Positions 15,201 to 23,000 of a stretch of DNA of 37,699 nucleotides are shown piece by piece. Made by a program: the position numbers and the translations under genes. The notes under the pieces are model-generated. The model made no database searches and was not told the DNA's origin. It worked only from the letters and a program-made list of their open reading frames with translations. Each line of letters opens with the position of its first letter. Positions within the stretch are counted from its first letter, which is position 1. This DNA is from a virus. The DNA is taken from positions 1-37,699 of the IMG/VR virus record IMGVR_UViG_3300034375_010637. One strand, written 5' to 3'.

Positions 15201-15683
15201 AGTAATAACTCTGATTTCTACACCATCAGAATCGTTGATTCCGAGGGAAGTATCGCCAAAATATCTTCCGCCAATTTTCAAGGAGAAGAGATTCCAGCCT
15301 GCGCCTTTGGTTACAACAACCTTAGTCTCAGGAGTTGGAGTTACGCGGGTATAGTATAGAATACCATTTACACCGACGTTTTCAAAAAATGCACCTACTG
15401 AATCATAAGAAATCATCGAGTTAGGATTATTAGCGGCGGTTGGAATGCCACCAATCTTATCGGTGAAGTCTGCTAGGGAGCCAATTTGTGTTGGCTTATA
15501 CGGTTGAAGTGCAGAGTACTCATCAATGGGGGTATCATCATACGGATCTGTAGGTGTAGATCCGAAGATATAGCCAATAGCATGAGATGCTAAAGGCTGG
15601 GGTAATCCACCAGTTGAAGACTGAGTAACAAACACTCCAGGGCGCTTAATAGCACCTACGTTGATGTTTACAGGATTAGCCAT
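12270..15683 (-). CDS. Tail sheath protein, unusually long (1137 aa)
   Basis: This is the contractile sheath subunit. The N terminus is typical: GAIKRPGVFVTQSSTGGLPQ, SHAIGYIFGSTP, VGAFFENVGVNGILYYTRVT. The C-terminal polymerising domain is also typical: GIVAWGARTMSSNQLFKFVN, TRAILNVLIDVLSRSFDDIL, QVMGQLYRQGALFG, VVCSDANNALTDLENGTLRL and LERLVVTVVRTPAG. Between them sits a long, mostly beta, Thr/Val/Ala/Gly-rich region of about 600 residues. It must include inserted, probably surface-exposed, domains, because Mu, P2 and T4 sheaths have roughly 400-660 residues. The late motif at 15723-15730 heads this unit, and protease/scaffold follows after 5 bases. Identity is firm; the nature of the insert is open. 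Confidence 0.93.
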   Translation of the reverse strand: MANPVNINVGAIKRPGVFVTQSSTGGLPQPLASHAIGYIFGSTPTDPYDDTPIDEYSALQPYKPTQIGSLADFTDKIGGIPTAANNPNSMISYDSVGAFFENVGVNGILYYTRVTPTPETKVVVTKGAGWNLFSLKIGGRYFGDTSLGINDSDGVEIRVITTTALDANDNAFDIVGYLKNNDPDFGTYFRIEQDEEEAKEATFRIYSKDVRSLPEIDTFKAYQISDTAYATPTDAGTINFYVPIKELALRCTSRDVATNEPIKYVSGGALGNFIEAASVSTNTNGTASFQHNQGAGTNEGWVNLVDIDALDVGTDAVAAGDLIVFEGIDPGAGNYVGTGDIAGVGNVAYNTVYKVHTVDAANNRIKLQDPAQNTAAILDFTGSNATIVVRVRRLVYNVTKDIVGGSVADSAPVTDSDVQGVVAQALEDFLVDQKVYASASVIPDDVYVAVSTDERVGKLGHNALPDIGSQYYQWDASGTAFAVSATVPNGSATSVGSNITRSGYLPDTVQVFYLNIAGENRAIIANGANPSELTNSVRDSINEILEEKNINEFYKVESIAVDYSGLGANNFAPNNGLAISTSPATAGTPALRPSNDGRQLTGTVEVTSGATTIQGTVSDEVAGNITDLTAVGVLTGSGTNFQAIAAPGTRILVNSATYEVVEVYNATTMLVKNPAATTFTGATYKLRTVATKFTEELNEGDPVVINGYRFEVASAVTRDDQFVVTSAPTFTVSSTTVSLDSSAANGFYRHDYILRLKITSKNGIPSPVVAGLNRYGIKDTNIARIGSLEEAPDFANYKLSAKSRAQDFVYAIEQGMGSGLYQPGFLFAPEAYGSFKSQVGGLTKSGAREERVKVTQSLLRAAEGKLGETEGISGTQHIALIDCGADEESLSEVQDELAYIKRTAGVPFGHAAYYAPYIKNLAGRFVPPSSYIAGIACSRYNNEGFQQAPAGARYPLRGATDLRFDITAQQQEVTYPLGLNPIRSLPNRGIVAWGARTMSSNQLFKFVNTRAILNVLIDVLSRSFDDILFEQIDSAGTLYSRAKSIASQVMGQLYRQGALFGARPEQAYLVVCSDANNALTDLENGTLRLDAYVATSPTLERLVVTVVRTPAGQVAQVQDTFSRNVDRFDYLLNNTTI

Positions 15684-15722
15684 AAATTAAATCTTTACAA
15701 AGTAAGAGGCCTTTCAGAAAGC

Positions 15723-15730
15723 CTTTAAAC
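15723..15730 (-). promoter_or_regulatory. Putative late promoter motif GTTTAAAG
   Basis: Minus-strand GTTTAAAG, preceded by GTGTTT, lies 39 bases upstream of the sheath ATG. This is the longest spacing of the set. The intervening leader holds an imperfect AAAGGCTTTCTGAAAGGCCT palindrome. Confidence 0.6.
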
Positions 15731-15749
15731 AAACACCCATTTATAAGCT

Positions 15750-15992
15750 TTAATCTTCCTCGGCACTCTTGTACAAATCGAAGAGATTATTCATAAGCCA
15801 ATCTGGACAACTCTCACTACCACAACTTTGAAACTCTAAGATTTTTAGAGACTTTCTCATTATTTTATTAAAATCTGAATCGGTGACATAGTACGAGCAG
15901 ACTTGGACAAATTCTTTTAGCCTCTCTCTGTCCTTTTGGGTTGTTATAGAGCAAAGTATAAAAATAAGTTTTAGTCTTAAAACGTCTGTCAT
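15750..15992 (-). CDS. Small hypothetical protein (80 aa) between chaperone-like genes and sheath
   Basis: The product is a small helical protein (VLRLKLIFILCSITTQKDRE, RLKEFVQVCSYYVTDSDFNK, IMRKSLKILEF) with several Cys residues and an acidic C terminus (KSAEED). Its ATG overlaps the upstream stop as ATGA, so it is translationally coupled to the 15989-16426 gene. A role in tail assembly is inferred only from its place immediately upstream of the sheath unit. No family recognised. Confidence 0.65.
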   Translation of the reverse strand: MTDVLRLKLIFILCSITTQKDRERLKEFVQVCSYYVTDSDFNKIMRKSLKILEFQSCGSESCPDWLMNNLFDLYKSAEED

Positions 15993-16426
15993 TTATCCTG
16001 TGGTGGTTTCTTTAATTGCTCAATAGCATTTTGATGGACCTGAATCATGGCCATAACCTTTGTCATAGGTTGATTTTCAAAGAACTCCAAAGCCACAAAA
16101 GAATTATTTTGCAAAGCATAACAGACTTCCAACCATTTCACCTTTGGTATATAGTTACATAAAATATTCTCAGATACTGCTTTGAATACTCGTAAGATAT
16201 CTCTTTTAGTAAGTTTATTTATCTGTATTGACGTTACGCTTATCCTCTCTAATATAGAGATAGCGTCTTTTAGTTCAAGACCACCTTCTTTTTCTTCTCC
16301 TAAAATTCTTTCTAAGAACTCTAGGTCTTTTCCTGTTATGTCTCTAAATTGAATTTTTCTTTTTCTTTTGTCATACAGAGTAATAATATAGTTATACTCT
16401 CTTACAACTTTAAGATCTTCATTCAT
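15989..16426 (-). CDS. Probable tail-assembly protein (145 aa)
   Basis: The protein starts with a beta-rich segment (VREYNYIITLYDKRKRKIQF, then RDITGKDLEFLERIL) and continues as mostly alpha-helix (LKDAISILERISVTSIQINK; VFKAVSENILCNYIP; VCYALQNNSF). The C terminus is a Gln/Lys-rich helix. This combination resembles small phage tail or baseplate assembly factors, but I cannot name a family. Its start lies inside the preceding gene (8-base overlap, ATGAATGA). No slippery heptamer is visible at the overlap, so coupling or reinitiation is more likely than a programmed frameshift. It sits upstream of the sheath gene in the same direction. Confidence 0.6.
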   Translation of the reverse strand: MNEDLKVVREYNYIITLYDKRKRKIQFRDITGKDLEFLERILGEEKEGGLELKDAISILERISVTSIQINKLTKRDILRVFKAVSENILCNYIPKVKWLEVCYALQNNSFVALEFFENQPMTKVMAMIQVHQNAIEQLKKPPQDK

Positions 16427-16763
16427 CAGATCCTAATAGGAGGCTTAAAGATTCACCTATTTTCTTTAGTTGCTTAGCGGTTAGACGCTTAGCATCTCGC
16501 AACGAAAGTTTTTTACCGCCGTCTTGAGGGCAGTGAAGAATGCAAATAGTTTGCAACGTGGCTTCGATTTCTGTAATTTTTTCGTTTTCAGAAATTTCTG
16601 CGATTTTAATTAGGTCCTCAGCACAAGGCTCTTTAAGATACAAGAAGTTACCTGGAGTGATTTCTACAGGTAAAATCTCTGGATCACCAAAATCAAAACC
16701 GTCGCTCACTTCTATTACACTACCGGACTCAGAACCCGGTCTACTCATTTTTGCAGAAGGCAT
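16419..16763 (-). CDS. Probable tail assembly chaperone (114 aa)
   Basis: The region from residue 30 onward (EITPGNFLYLKEPCAEDLIK followed by IAEISEN) has the pattern of phage tail assembly chaperones of the Mu gp41/P2 E group: a short strand with 'xLxEPxxxDL' and then helices. The later part (KLSLRDAKRLTAKQLKKIGE) fits the helical C-terminal domain. Such chaperones bind the tape measure before tail polymerisation, and many are extended by frameshift. Here the second gene simply overlaps by 8 bases. The first about 25 residues are Ser/Gly-rich and unstructured. The late motif at 16789-16796 lies 25 bases upstream. The assignment rests on pattern and neighbourhood. Confidence 0.5.
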   Translation of the reverse strand: MPSAKMSRPGSESGSVIEVSDGFDFGDPEILPVEITPGNFLYLKEPCAEDLIKIAEISENEKITEIEATLQTICILHCPQDGGKKLSLRDAKRLTAKQLKKIGESLSLLLGSDE

Positions 16764-16788
16764 GGATAATTGTGTTATACGTAACTTT

Positions 16789-16796
16789 CTTTAAAC
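16789..16796 (-). promoter_or_regulatory. Putative late promoter motif GTTTAAAG (leftward)
   Basis: Minus-strand GTTTAAAG lies 25 bases upstream of the chaperone-like gene start. It is back-to-back with the rightward copy at 16814-16821, separated by 17 bases. Confidence 0.6.
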
Positions 16797-16813
16797 CCTA
16801 ATTTGCTTTTTTT

Positions 16814-16821
16814 GTTTAAAG
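16814..16821 (+). promoter_or_regulatory. Putative late promoter motif GTTTAAAG (rightward)
   Basis: GTTTAAAG, preceded by T7, lies 22 bases upstream of the ATG at 16844. An AAAGGAAA Shine-Dalgarno-like stretch follows before the start. Confidence 0.6.
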
Positions 16822-16843
16822 AGCCAATAGAATAAAGGAAACA

Positions 16844-17242
16844 ATGGCAATTGATGCTTCAAAAGCTCCATTTGATTCTTGGAAGGAATCAAACCCTTCT
16901 AGAGACTATAGAGATAAAACTACACAAAATTTTGACTACGTAAAAAGGGCCTTAGCTCAAGAGAAAAATTTACGGTCTTCTTACAGAGTTAATCCAGGTC
17001 CAAGCAGAAATACCCGAGCAACTATGGCAAATAATTCAGAACAAAATCCTCACGTGTATGGCTCCGAAGACATGTGGGGTTGGCAGCAATGGGCAGAAAA
17101 AGCTAGTAAAAAAAGTTCTACGTTAGCTCCAGGACTTTATGAGGCTGGGTATAGCCAAGATGCGCCAGGAACTTTATATCCAGGACCGTCTAGAGTACAA
17201 GGATGGGCTGGATGCTCTAGTTGTAAAAGGAGAAAACTATGA
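16844..17242 (+). CDS. Hypothetical late protein (132 aa)
   Basis: The product is polar, with Arg/Asn/Ser-rich disorder in its first two thirds. It has a Pro/Gly/Tyr-rich segment (PGLYEAGYSQDAPGTLYPGP) and ends with a Cys pair and basic tail (GCSSCKRRKL). No domain is recognised. The motif upstream and a good Shine-Dalgarno (AAAGGAAA, about 5 bases from ATG) suggest strong late expression, so a virion or assembly role is plausible. The stop overlaps the next start (ATGA). The CxxC plus basic tail could bind metal or nucleic acid, but this is speculative. Confidence 0.7.
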   Translation: MAIDASKAPFDSWKESNPSRDYRDKTTQNFDYVKRALAQEKNLRSSYRVNPGPSRNTRATMANNSEQNPHVYGSEDMWGWQQWAEKASKKSSTLAPGLYEAGYSQDAPGTLYPGPSRVQGWAGCSSCKRRKL

Positions 17243-17511
17243 CCACTAGAAGAACAAGAAAAACACCGGCCGCTAAAGCGGAAGAACCAACTCAAGAAGA
17301 ATACAAAATTCCTCAAGAGGAGTTAGAAAACTTTTTTAAAGACCCTGAGCCTACGGAAGAAGAGCCTAAAGAAATTCCCACCAAGAGAGTTCGTCCAGCC
17401 CGCTCCAACATGGTTTTCATAGGAGAAGAGGACATGAGAGATTTTGAAGCTTATAAAAAGTTCTTAAAAGAGGAACAAGGTATTAAAGATATTAGACATA
17501 AAAAAATATAG
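17239..17511 (+). CDS. Hypothetical acidic/basic disordered protein (90 aa)
   Basis: The N terminus is basic (MTTRRTRKTPAAKAE). A Glu/Pro-rich acidic stretch follows (EEPTQEEYKIPQEELENFF; EPTEEEPKEIP), then a basic segment (TKRVRPARSN) and a charged C-terminal helix (DFEAYKKFLKEEQG). It is probably largely disordered. It is coupled to the preceding gene by an ATGA overlap. The promoter for dCMP deaminase begins within its last codons. Family and function not recognised. Confidence 0.65.
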   Translation: MTTRRTRKTPAAKAEEPTQEEYKIPQEELENFFKDPEPTEEEPKEIPTKRVRPARSNMVFIGEEDMRDFEAYKKFLKEEQGIKDIRHKKI

Positions 17512-17521
17512 ATGGTATAAT
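17493..17521 (+). promoter_or_regulatory. Sigma70-type promoter for dCMP deaminase
   Basis: TAGACA (17493-17498), a 17-base spacer and a perfect TATAAT (17516-17521) lie just upstream of the ATG at 17541. An AGAAG Shine-Dalgarno-like stretch is at about 17525. The -35 matches the consensus in five of six bases. Confidence 0.7.
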
Positions 17522-17540
17522 AAGTAGAAGAACCTATTTT

Positions 17541-17948
17541 ATGAAATCTGAGATTAAAGAAGCTTACATGAAAACTGCTGAGTTATTTTCTCAAGTTTCA
17601 AATTGTAAAAGAATGAAAGTAGGGGCAATTGTAGTCAAGAACGGAAGTATCTTGGCTCATGGGTGGAACGGGACACCGTCAGGATTTCACACTAATTGTT
17701 GCGAGCTAGAAGATGGTAGTACAAATCCTTTTGTCCTCCATGCAGAACAAAACGCTCTAGTCAAAATGGCTAAATCTTCAGAATCTATAGATGGATCCGA
17801 ATTGTTTTGCACTCACAGCCCATGTCCAGATTGCTCGAAAATGATTGCTCAAGCGGGAGTAAAAAAAGTTTACTACCGTAATGAGTACCGAATTACAGAT
17901 GGCATTGATGTTCTCCAGCAACTCGGTGTAAAAGTTGAAAAAATGTAA
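17541..17948 (+). CDS. Deoxycytidylate (dCMP) deaminase
   Basis: This zinc enzyme converts dCMP to dUMP, feeding dTTP synthesis during phage replication. The 135 residues contain the full signature. There is the substrate loop KRMKVGAIVVKNGSILAHG with NGTPSGFHTNCCE, then HAEQNAL with zinc ligand H67 and proton-shuttling E69. PCPDC supplies zinc ligands C95 and C98. The length is close to the compact family members. It is an early-function gene placed between late-type genes, and it has its own sigma70-like promoter. It ends with a TAATG overlap into the next gene. Confidence 0.94.
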   Translation: MKSEIKEAYMKTAELFSQVSNCKRMKVGAIVVKNGSILAHGWNGTPSGFHTNCCELEDGSTNPFVLHAEQNALVKMAKSSESIDGSELFCTHSPCPDCSKMIAQAGVKKVYYRNEYRITDGIDVLQQLGVKVEKM

Positions 17949-18292
17949 TGTTTGAAGAACCAGAAGCTCGCAAAAAAATTAAAAACATTTTTAAAAATAT
18001 TTCTTATATGGAGGAGGATTTAATACCTCTGTTTAAAAAAGCACTTGAAGAAAACGAACCCATTGGTCTTTATGTTGCGACAGAAGATCAGACAGACTTA
18101 TCGTGGGTGTTCGGACCTGAAGAAGTTGGCCGAATGATGGGAGGGAAAGATTCGTTAAAAGATATAACAGATCAATTGCTCCCTACAGAAAAAGACAAAC
18201 AAGAAGGTATTGTTCTTGCTATATTAAAAAAAGTTGGGCCAATTTACGCGATCCGACTAGAAAAAGCAGTACTAACAGAGGCTTTTTTATAA
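17948..18292 (+). CDS. Hypothetical protein (114 aa) downstream of dCMP deaminase
   Basis: The protein is small, soluble and charged: a Lys-rich N terminus (EPEARKKIKNIFKNISYMEE), a strand region (PIGLYVATEDQTDLSWVFGP) and a C-terminal pair of predicted strands or helices (EGIVLAILKKVGPIYAIRLE). Its ATG overlaps the deaminase stop (TAATG), so it shares that mRNA. It ends two bases before the convergent minus-strand gene, leaving no room for a separate terminator. Not recognised. Confidence 0.65.
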   Translation: MFEEPEARKKIKNIFKNISYMEEDLIPLFKKALEENEPIGLYVATEDQTDLSWVFGPEEVGRMMGGKDSLKDITDQLLPTEKDKQEGIVLAILKKVGPIYAIRLEKAVLTEAFL

Positions 18293-18294
18293 GC

Positions 18295-19263
18295 TTACTT
18301 GGGATTTAAAATATCGATAACGTCGTTTAATTTTACAATAAGTTTTTGAACCTCATCTGCTAGCGTTTCAAACTTAATACTATCTGTGGTGCCAAGGTCG
18401 GTATCTACAATAGTTAATTGTCTTACCTCTAATATAATATTTCCGCCGTTGCCAGTACTAGACCCGGCAATAGTAATTTTATCTCCTAATTTAAAATCCG
18501 TTCCGCCATTATCTATAACAACAGAGCTAACTACGCCACTTGAGACTGTTACTGTTACATTTAGACCATTACCTCCAGAAGTACTAGCAGTTAATCCAGT
18601 TATTGCGTAAGTTCCGTCAATTTTTTCTTCTTCTGAGTTTTCAACTTTGAATTTTATTGTTTCAACAGGGCCATCTGGACTAAATTGTGCTTTACTAAAA
18701 AGACCAAAGCTATTAATAATATCTCTTAGAGCTCCAAGATTAGAAGTATCTTGATTTAAAGAAGCTTCCAAAGAATCTACCCTTGCATCTAGAGTTTGTC
18801 CTCCTGTATTTGAACCTACAATTGTTCTTACTTGATCAAGGTTATCTTCAAAGACACTAAGTCTAGTTTCTACTCCAGCCTCACTTGTTCTCTGAGATTC
18901 TTCCAACAACAAGAATGCATTTTCTAAGTTAGAGATAGAAGATGTTGCAGCATCTGACAAAGCTGCTTGTGCAGAGGCAACGGCCGTTGAAAAAATCTTT
19001 AAGTCTCTTATACTAGCATAAGTTCTGTCTGCATATCTTACGTTTACGACTCCTTCTTCAGTAGTAGGGTCAACTGATTCCACAATAGCAATACCTAACT
19101 TAAGCCCACTCTTTGTTCCTGAGCCATCTTCCACAAAAAGGCTTGCATTAGATAATAGTCCATCTTGAGAAAGAACTTCTCCTGTGCTTGTAAGTTCTTG
19201 TCTGGAGACGTTTAATAGACCTCCAGCATAGTCTTCAATAAATCTAGATCGAAGGTCTGCCAT
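18295..19263 (-). CDS. Virion structural protein, cyanophage type, with coiled coil and beta domain
   Basis: The N-terminal segments SRFIEDYAGGLLNVSRQEL, SLFVEDGSGTKSGLKLGIAI and EEGVVNVRYADRTYASIRDL are familiar to me from structural proteins of T4-like cyanophages. A helical, coiled-coil-like region follows (about residues 95-190; SISNLENAFLLLEESQRTSE; ARVDSLEASLNQ). After it comes a beta domain with VVSSVVIDNGGTDFKLGDKI, a repeat seen in phage fibre proteins, and a final helix. It probably belongs to the baseplate or a fibre. It overlaps the LRR gene by 20 bases and is last in its unit. The exact position in the virion is unknown. Confidence 0.7.
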   Translation of the reverse strand: MADLRSRFIEDYAGGLLNVSRQELTSTGEVLSQDGLLSNASLFVEDGSGTKSGLKLGIAIVESVDPTTEEGVVNVRYADRTYASIRDLKIFSTAVASAQAALSDAATSSISNLENAFLLLEESQRTSEAGVETRLSVFEDNLDQVRTIVGSNTGGQTLDARVDSLEASLNQDTSNLGALRDIINSFGLFSKAQFSPDGPVETIKFKVENSEEEKIDGTYAITGLTASTSGGNGLNVTVTVSSGVVSSVVIDNGGTDFKLGDKITIAGSSTGNGGNIILEVRQLTIVDTDLGTTDSIKFETLADEVQKLIVKLNDVIDILNPK

Positions 19264-20065
19264 AATATTGAGAAATTTCGGTGTCTTTTATATTCTTAGG
19301 GAAGAATGCGTACATTTGAATTGGGATTACGCTCGTAGGAGGAGGGTTGTCCCATAAAACTAGCCAATTATTTGAAACTAATAACCTAATTTTAGAGGCA
19401 ATTTTTCTGTTACCCCAATTTATCTCGTTACCAGTTAAGTCTAGCAGAGTAGAAAACTTTTTTCTAAATGGAGGCAAAATGCCTGGGATTATATTGCCAG
19501 ACTCTGTTTTTGTTGGAGTAAAAGAACACAGGATATTTTGTAAATTAGCCTCTGTTAACCTACAGTTCTTTAAACTCAATACTTTTATATTCTTAGACAA
19601 ACCTAAATTAACGACTTCTAGTTGAGAGCAATTTGTTAAATCAAGTACTCCTAGGGCTGGGGCTTCTGTAATAGTCACTGACTTTAAATTTTCATTTCCT
19701 TCCAAATTGAGTTCTCTCAAGTATTGCCTAGCTTCATTTATATTAACGTATACCAAGCTATTTCTTTGCAAGTTAATACATTCGATCCTTGGATCAATGC
19801 TTACATCAGCTTCAGAGTCTATCCATAGATCATCCCAGGTAATAAGACCTTGGTTAGTTACTTTTAGTTCCTTTAAAGTTTTATAGTTAAAAGAGTCTAT
19901 AAAAATTTCTCCAGACGTACTTTTTTCTTTGTATATTTTAGCTTCGTCATTTGAGAAAATATTTGCATTTTCAAACGTAACGTAGTTAAAGCTATTAGAT
20001 TGTTTTTTACTAAAAGGCAGTAGAGTTTGATTTTCTTCTAGTAAAAAATTAGAGTAAATTTTCAT
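19244..20065 (-). CDS. Leucine-rich-repeat protein, probable virion component
   Basis: Residues about 60-240 form irregular leucine-rich repeats: LKELKVTNQGLITW, RIECINLQRNSL, YLRELNLEGNENLKSVTITE, ALGVLDLTNCSQLEVVNLGL, NIKVLSLKNCRL, TLLDLTGNEINWGN. These show the LxxLxLxxN/C pattern of ligand-binding solenoids. The N terminus (KIYSNFLLEENQTLLPFSKK) has no signal peptide. The protein is embedded between the 1290-residue orphan (ATGA overlap) and a structural protein, so a tail-tip or baseplate adhesin role is inferred. LRR proteins are uncommon in phage tails; no closer relative is recognised. Confidence 0.7.
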   Translation of the reverse strand: MKIYSNFLLEENQTLLPFSKKQSNSFNYVTFENANIFSNDEAKIYKEKSTSGEIFIDSFNYKTLKELKVTNQGLITWDDLWIDSEADVSIDPRIECINLQRNSLVYVNINEARQYLRELNLEGNENLKSVTITEAPALGVLDLTNCSQLEVVNLGLSKNIKVLSLKNCRLTEANLQNILCSFTPTKTESGNIIPGILPPFRKKFSTLLDLTGNEINWGNRKIASKIRLLVSNNWLVLWDNPPPTSVIPIQMYAFFPKNIKDTEISQYYGRPSI

Positions 20066-23000
20066 TTTAATGATCCTCCAGAGAGAGTTTTAGGACAGAA
20101 CTTTAAAAATTTAGTATTACTCTGTCTATTAAATTTTTTGCACTTAATTAAATTCATACACGCTTGGTAAGAATAAGGGTCCTCTAGCAACGAACATTTA
20201 AATGGCTCGTCTTTTTCAAATTTTGCTTTTATAGCTTCTATTAATCCAAATTTGCTATTATAATAAGAAGAATATAGGGCTTCTAAAGAAGAACCGTCCT
20301 TTTTAAATATTATAGGCTCAGAGAATAGTGTATTAATAAGGGGATCTCCATTTGACGAAGGAACAATAGATTCTCCTGGAAGTATGCTAAAGTAGGAAGG
20401 AACATTTTGAGTTAAAAATACCTCTTTGGGTTTATTTGTTTCTTCTGAACCTAAAGGTCTATCAATCTTAATACTACTATTTTCTAAGGTAGTTAGATTG
20501 TTAGAACTATCTCTTTGTGAGTATATAGCCTTATTAGAAGGAGCTCCGCATTGATTTTCTTTACCAGAAAAAGTTTCTTCACATTTTTTTCCACCAAATT
20601 TTTTACAAGATTCTATACTATTAAATTCAGAAACCAACCCCTTTGCAACAAGATTATCCTCTTCGATCTGAATAAGTTCTTCTCTTAATTTTGGGATTTC
20701 ATATGCTTTAGGTACTACATTAAGCTCTTTAAGGTTATCTACCTTATCATTATTTTTATTAGTTGGAACATTAACATATTCTTTTTTCGTAGATTCTTTA
20801 GAAAACCCGGTTATGATCTTTGTGTCTTCAATTAACCCTATAAATTTATTTAATTTTTCAGAATCTGATAGCCCTTTAGATGCTGCTGGAGCAATAAAAG
20901 AATAATTAACGGATATTTCTGTAGAAAGAATTTTAGCTTGCTCTGGCGTTATAGAGTTTTCTAGAGGAATAGACTCTGGAACGGGAGAATTACCTATGCC
21001 TGGAGAACCTATTATCTTTGCCTCAGAGTTTATAGACGGAGATCCTAGACTAGATAAATCACCTCCTTCAGGTGCTAATCCCGCTATAATATTTGAAATT
21101 TCTTCTATTTTATTATTTGATGTAGAAATAATATTTTCAAAGGGATATATGTTTTTGCTATTTTGAGATAAAGTGAACTCAAGAGAGTTTGCAAAATTAT
21201 CGAGTACTAAAGACATTAAAGAAGAAAGACTCTTAATAACTAAGAACAACTCAGAAAATATAGAGCTCTTAATCAAAAAGTTCGGTACTTGATACGAATT
21301 ATTATAATAGCTTAGCTTATGCAACAATCCACTTACATAAGCAAAATTAACTATTTTTGTAAATTGCCCACCAGAGTATCCGTCCATTAACTGTCCGTAG
21401 TCAGAATGGAAAGCGCCTCCTCCAAAAATATTAAATAACTCTTCTGAAGTAAGAAAAACGCTCTTATCGTATAGATTTTGTAATATATTAGTTGGTACGT
21501 CTCCTATTTCATAGTTGATCATATGCGTAAACTTTTGGAGTTCTATAGGTGCAAGTTCATTAGCCGTAGGATAATCTATGTTATAAGCTTCTTCGCTAAG
21601 TCCTTGACTAGTTCCAAAAATTAAAGAGTTTACAACAGGCTTTAAAAGAGAGATGCTATCCTTATCTTTTAATAGATTTACATCTTTATTATTAAGAAGA
21701 TAAGAAATAGATTCAAAAAGATCTAGTTGATTTTGAGAAAGAAACTTTTTAAATGCTTCTATTTGATTTTTGTCTATTGCAAATGTTAAATTTAATAGTA
21801 ACCCTACTAATTTACCAAATCTTTGCTCGTTATACACTACTACGTCGCTTCTATCTTTAAGCGAAATGGCTAACAGTTTTTCTAATCCGTTAGAGTCTCT
21901 AGAATAGAGATATTCTAAATAGGCATTAATAGCAGCCTCTCCTCCAAACTCATATAGTAATTGAGAAAGCTCGTATCCTCTTAAAAAAGAAATTTGATCT
22001 CTTGAGTCACTAATAGGAGCAAATTTTTCTATTAAATCTTGGAAAGACTCGACAGATAAAAACTCATTAATTTCGTTTTCTTGAAAATTAAGTGATCTAA
22101 GTTGATCTACAAGAGTACTTCTTTCTTTGTTAGAAAGTTTAAAAGATATGTCTCCTACAAAAGTACCAGCTTGGTACCCTAAAGATTCTATATCAGATAA
22201 AATTTGATCTAAATTATTTTGAACAGCTCTTCCCCACTGAAGTAAATCTTTCATTGCACTACCTGCAAAAATAGGATCTACAATGACATCTGTCATTTTT
22301 TTGTAAGAGTTATATAAATATCTTACACCGCCATTAAATCCAGGTAGTATTTCTGCATCAGGGTACTGAGTATTTAAAACAGGAGTAGATATAAATATGT
22401 CAGATAGCTCTTGCAAATGTATTTTCATAGAGCCCCACCCTTCATATCCTGGAATCAACCCATCTTCATTTATAGAGTTGTTTACGCCTTCTAGGGTATC
22501 TGCAAGTTGATCAGATATAACAACCATTCTTTCTAGGCCATAGAGAATAAGGTCTACATTAGTTTTTTCAGAATACGGATTAACTGTGATTCCTTTATAT
22601 CTATCTTTGAGCCCATAATAATATTTTGCTGCTATGGGATTATAAGTTAGTTCGTAGGTTTTATCTCCCGTGGTAACAACTTGTCCTGCTATAACATTAC
22701 CAACTTCTGGCTCTCTTTTTAAAGCATAAGGCACATAGTCAGATCCTGCATTTACAACTTCTGGAGGGAGCTTAATGTTTTGATTAAAAGATTTTAACGA
22801 TCTAAATCCTTCTAAAAAGGAAAGTCCTGCAATTTCATTTTGAACAAGACCATAGTTATATAGCACATTAAAATCTCCAAATAAAGGAGAACCTCCTAAA
22901 TCAGAAAAACCAGAAACTATACTTTTTCCAAAAATACAAGCAAAGAAATATTCATCAAATTTTGCTGCGTAGTTAACGTTTCCTATAGCGGATCCTTGTG

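Noticed and set aside
15700-15723. Hairpin between the late motif and the sheath start
   Set aside because: The palindrome is imperfect with almost no loop and no T-run, so it does not make a convincing terminator or operator.
16419-16426. Programmed frameshift between the two chaperone-like genes
   Set aside because: The overlap (ATGAATGA) has no slippery heptamer, and each gene has its own start, so simple coupling is the better explanation.
19568-19575. GTTTAAAG in the leucine-rich-repeat gene
   Set aside because: It is sense-oriented but has no in-frame start codon 19-40 bases downstream and encodes the LRR residues SLK; treated as a chance copy.
22300-22400. T4-like late promoter sequence TATAAATA
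   Set aside because: It occurs inside the large orphan coding region and not upstream of any start, in an AT-rich context where chance copies are expected.
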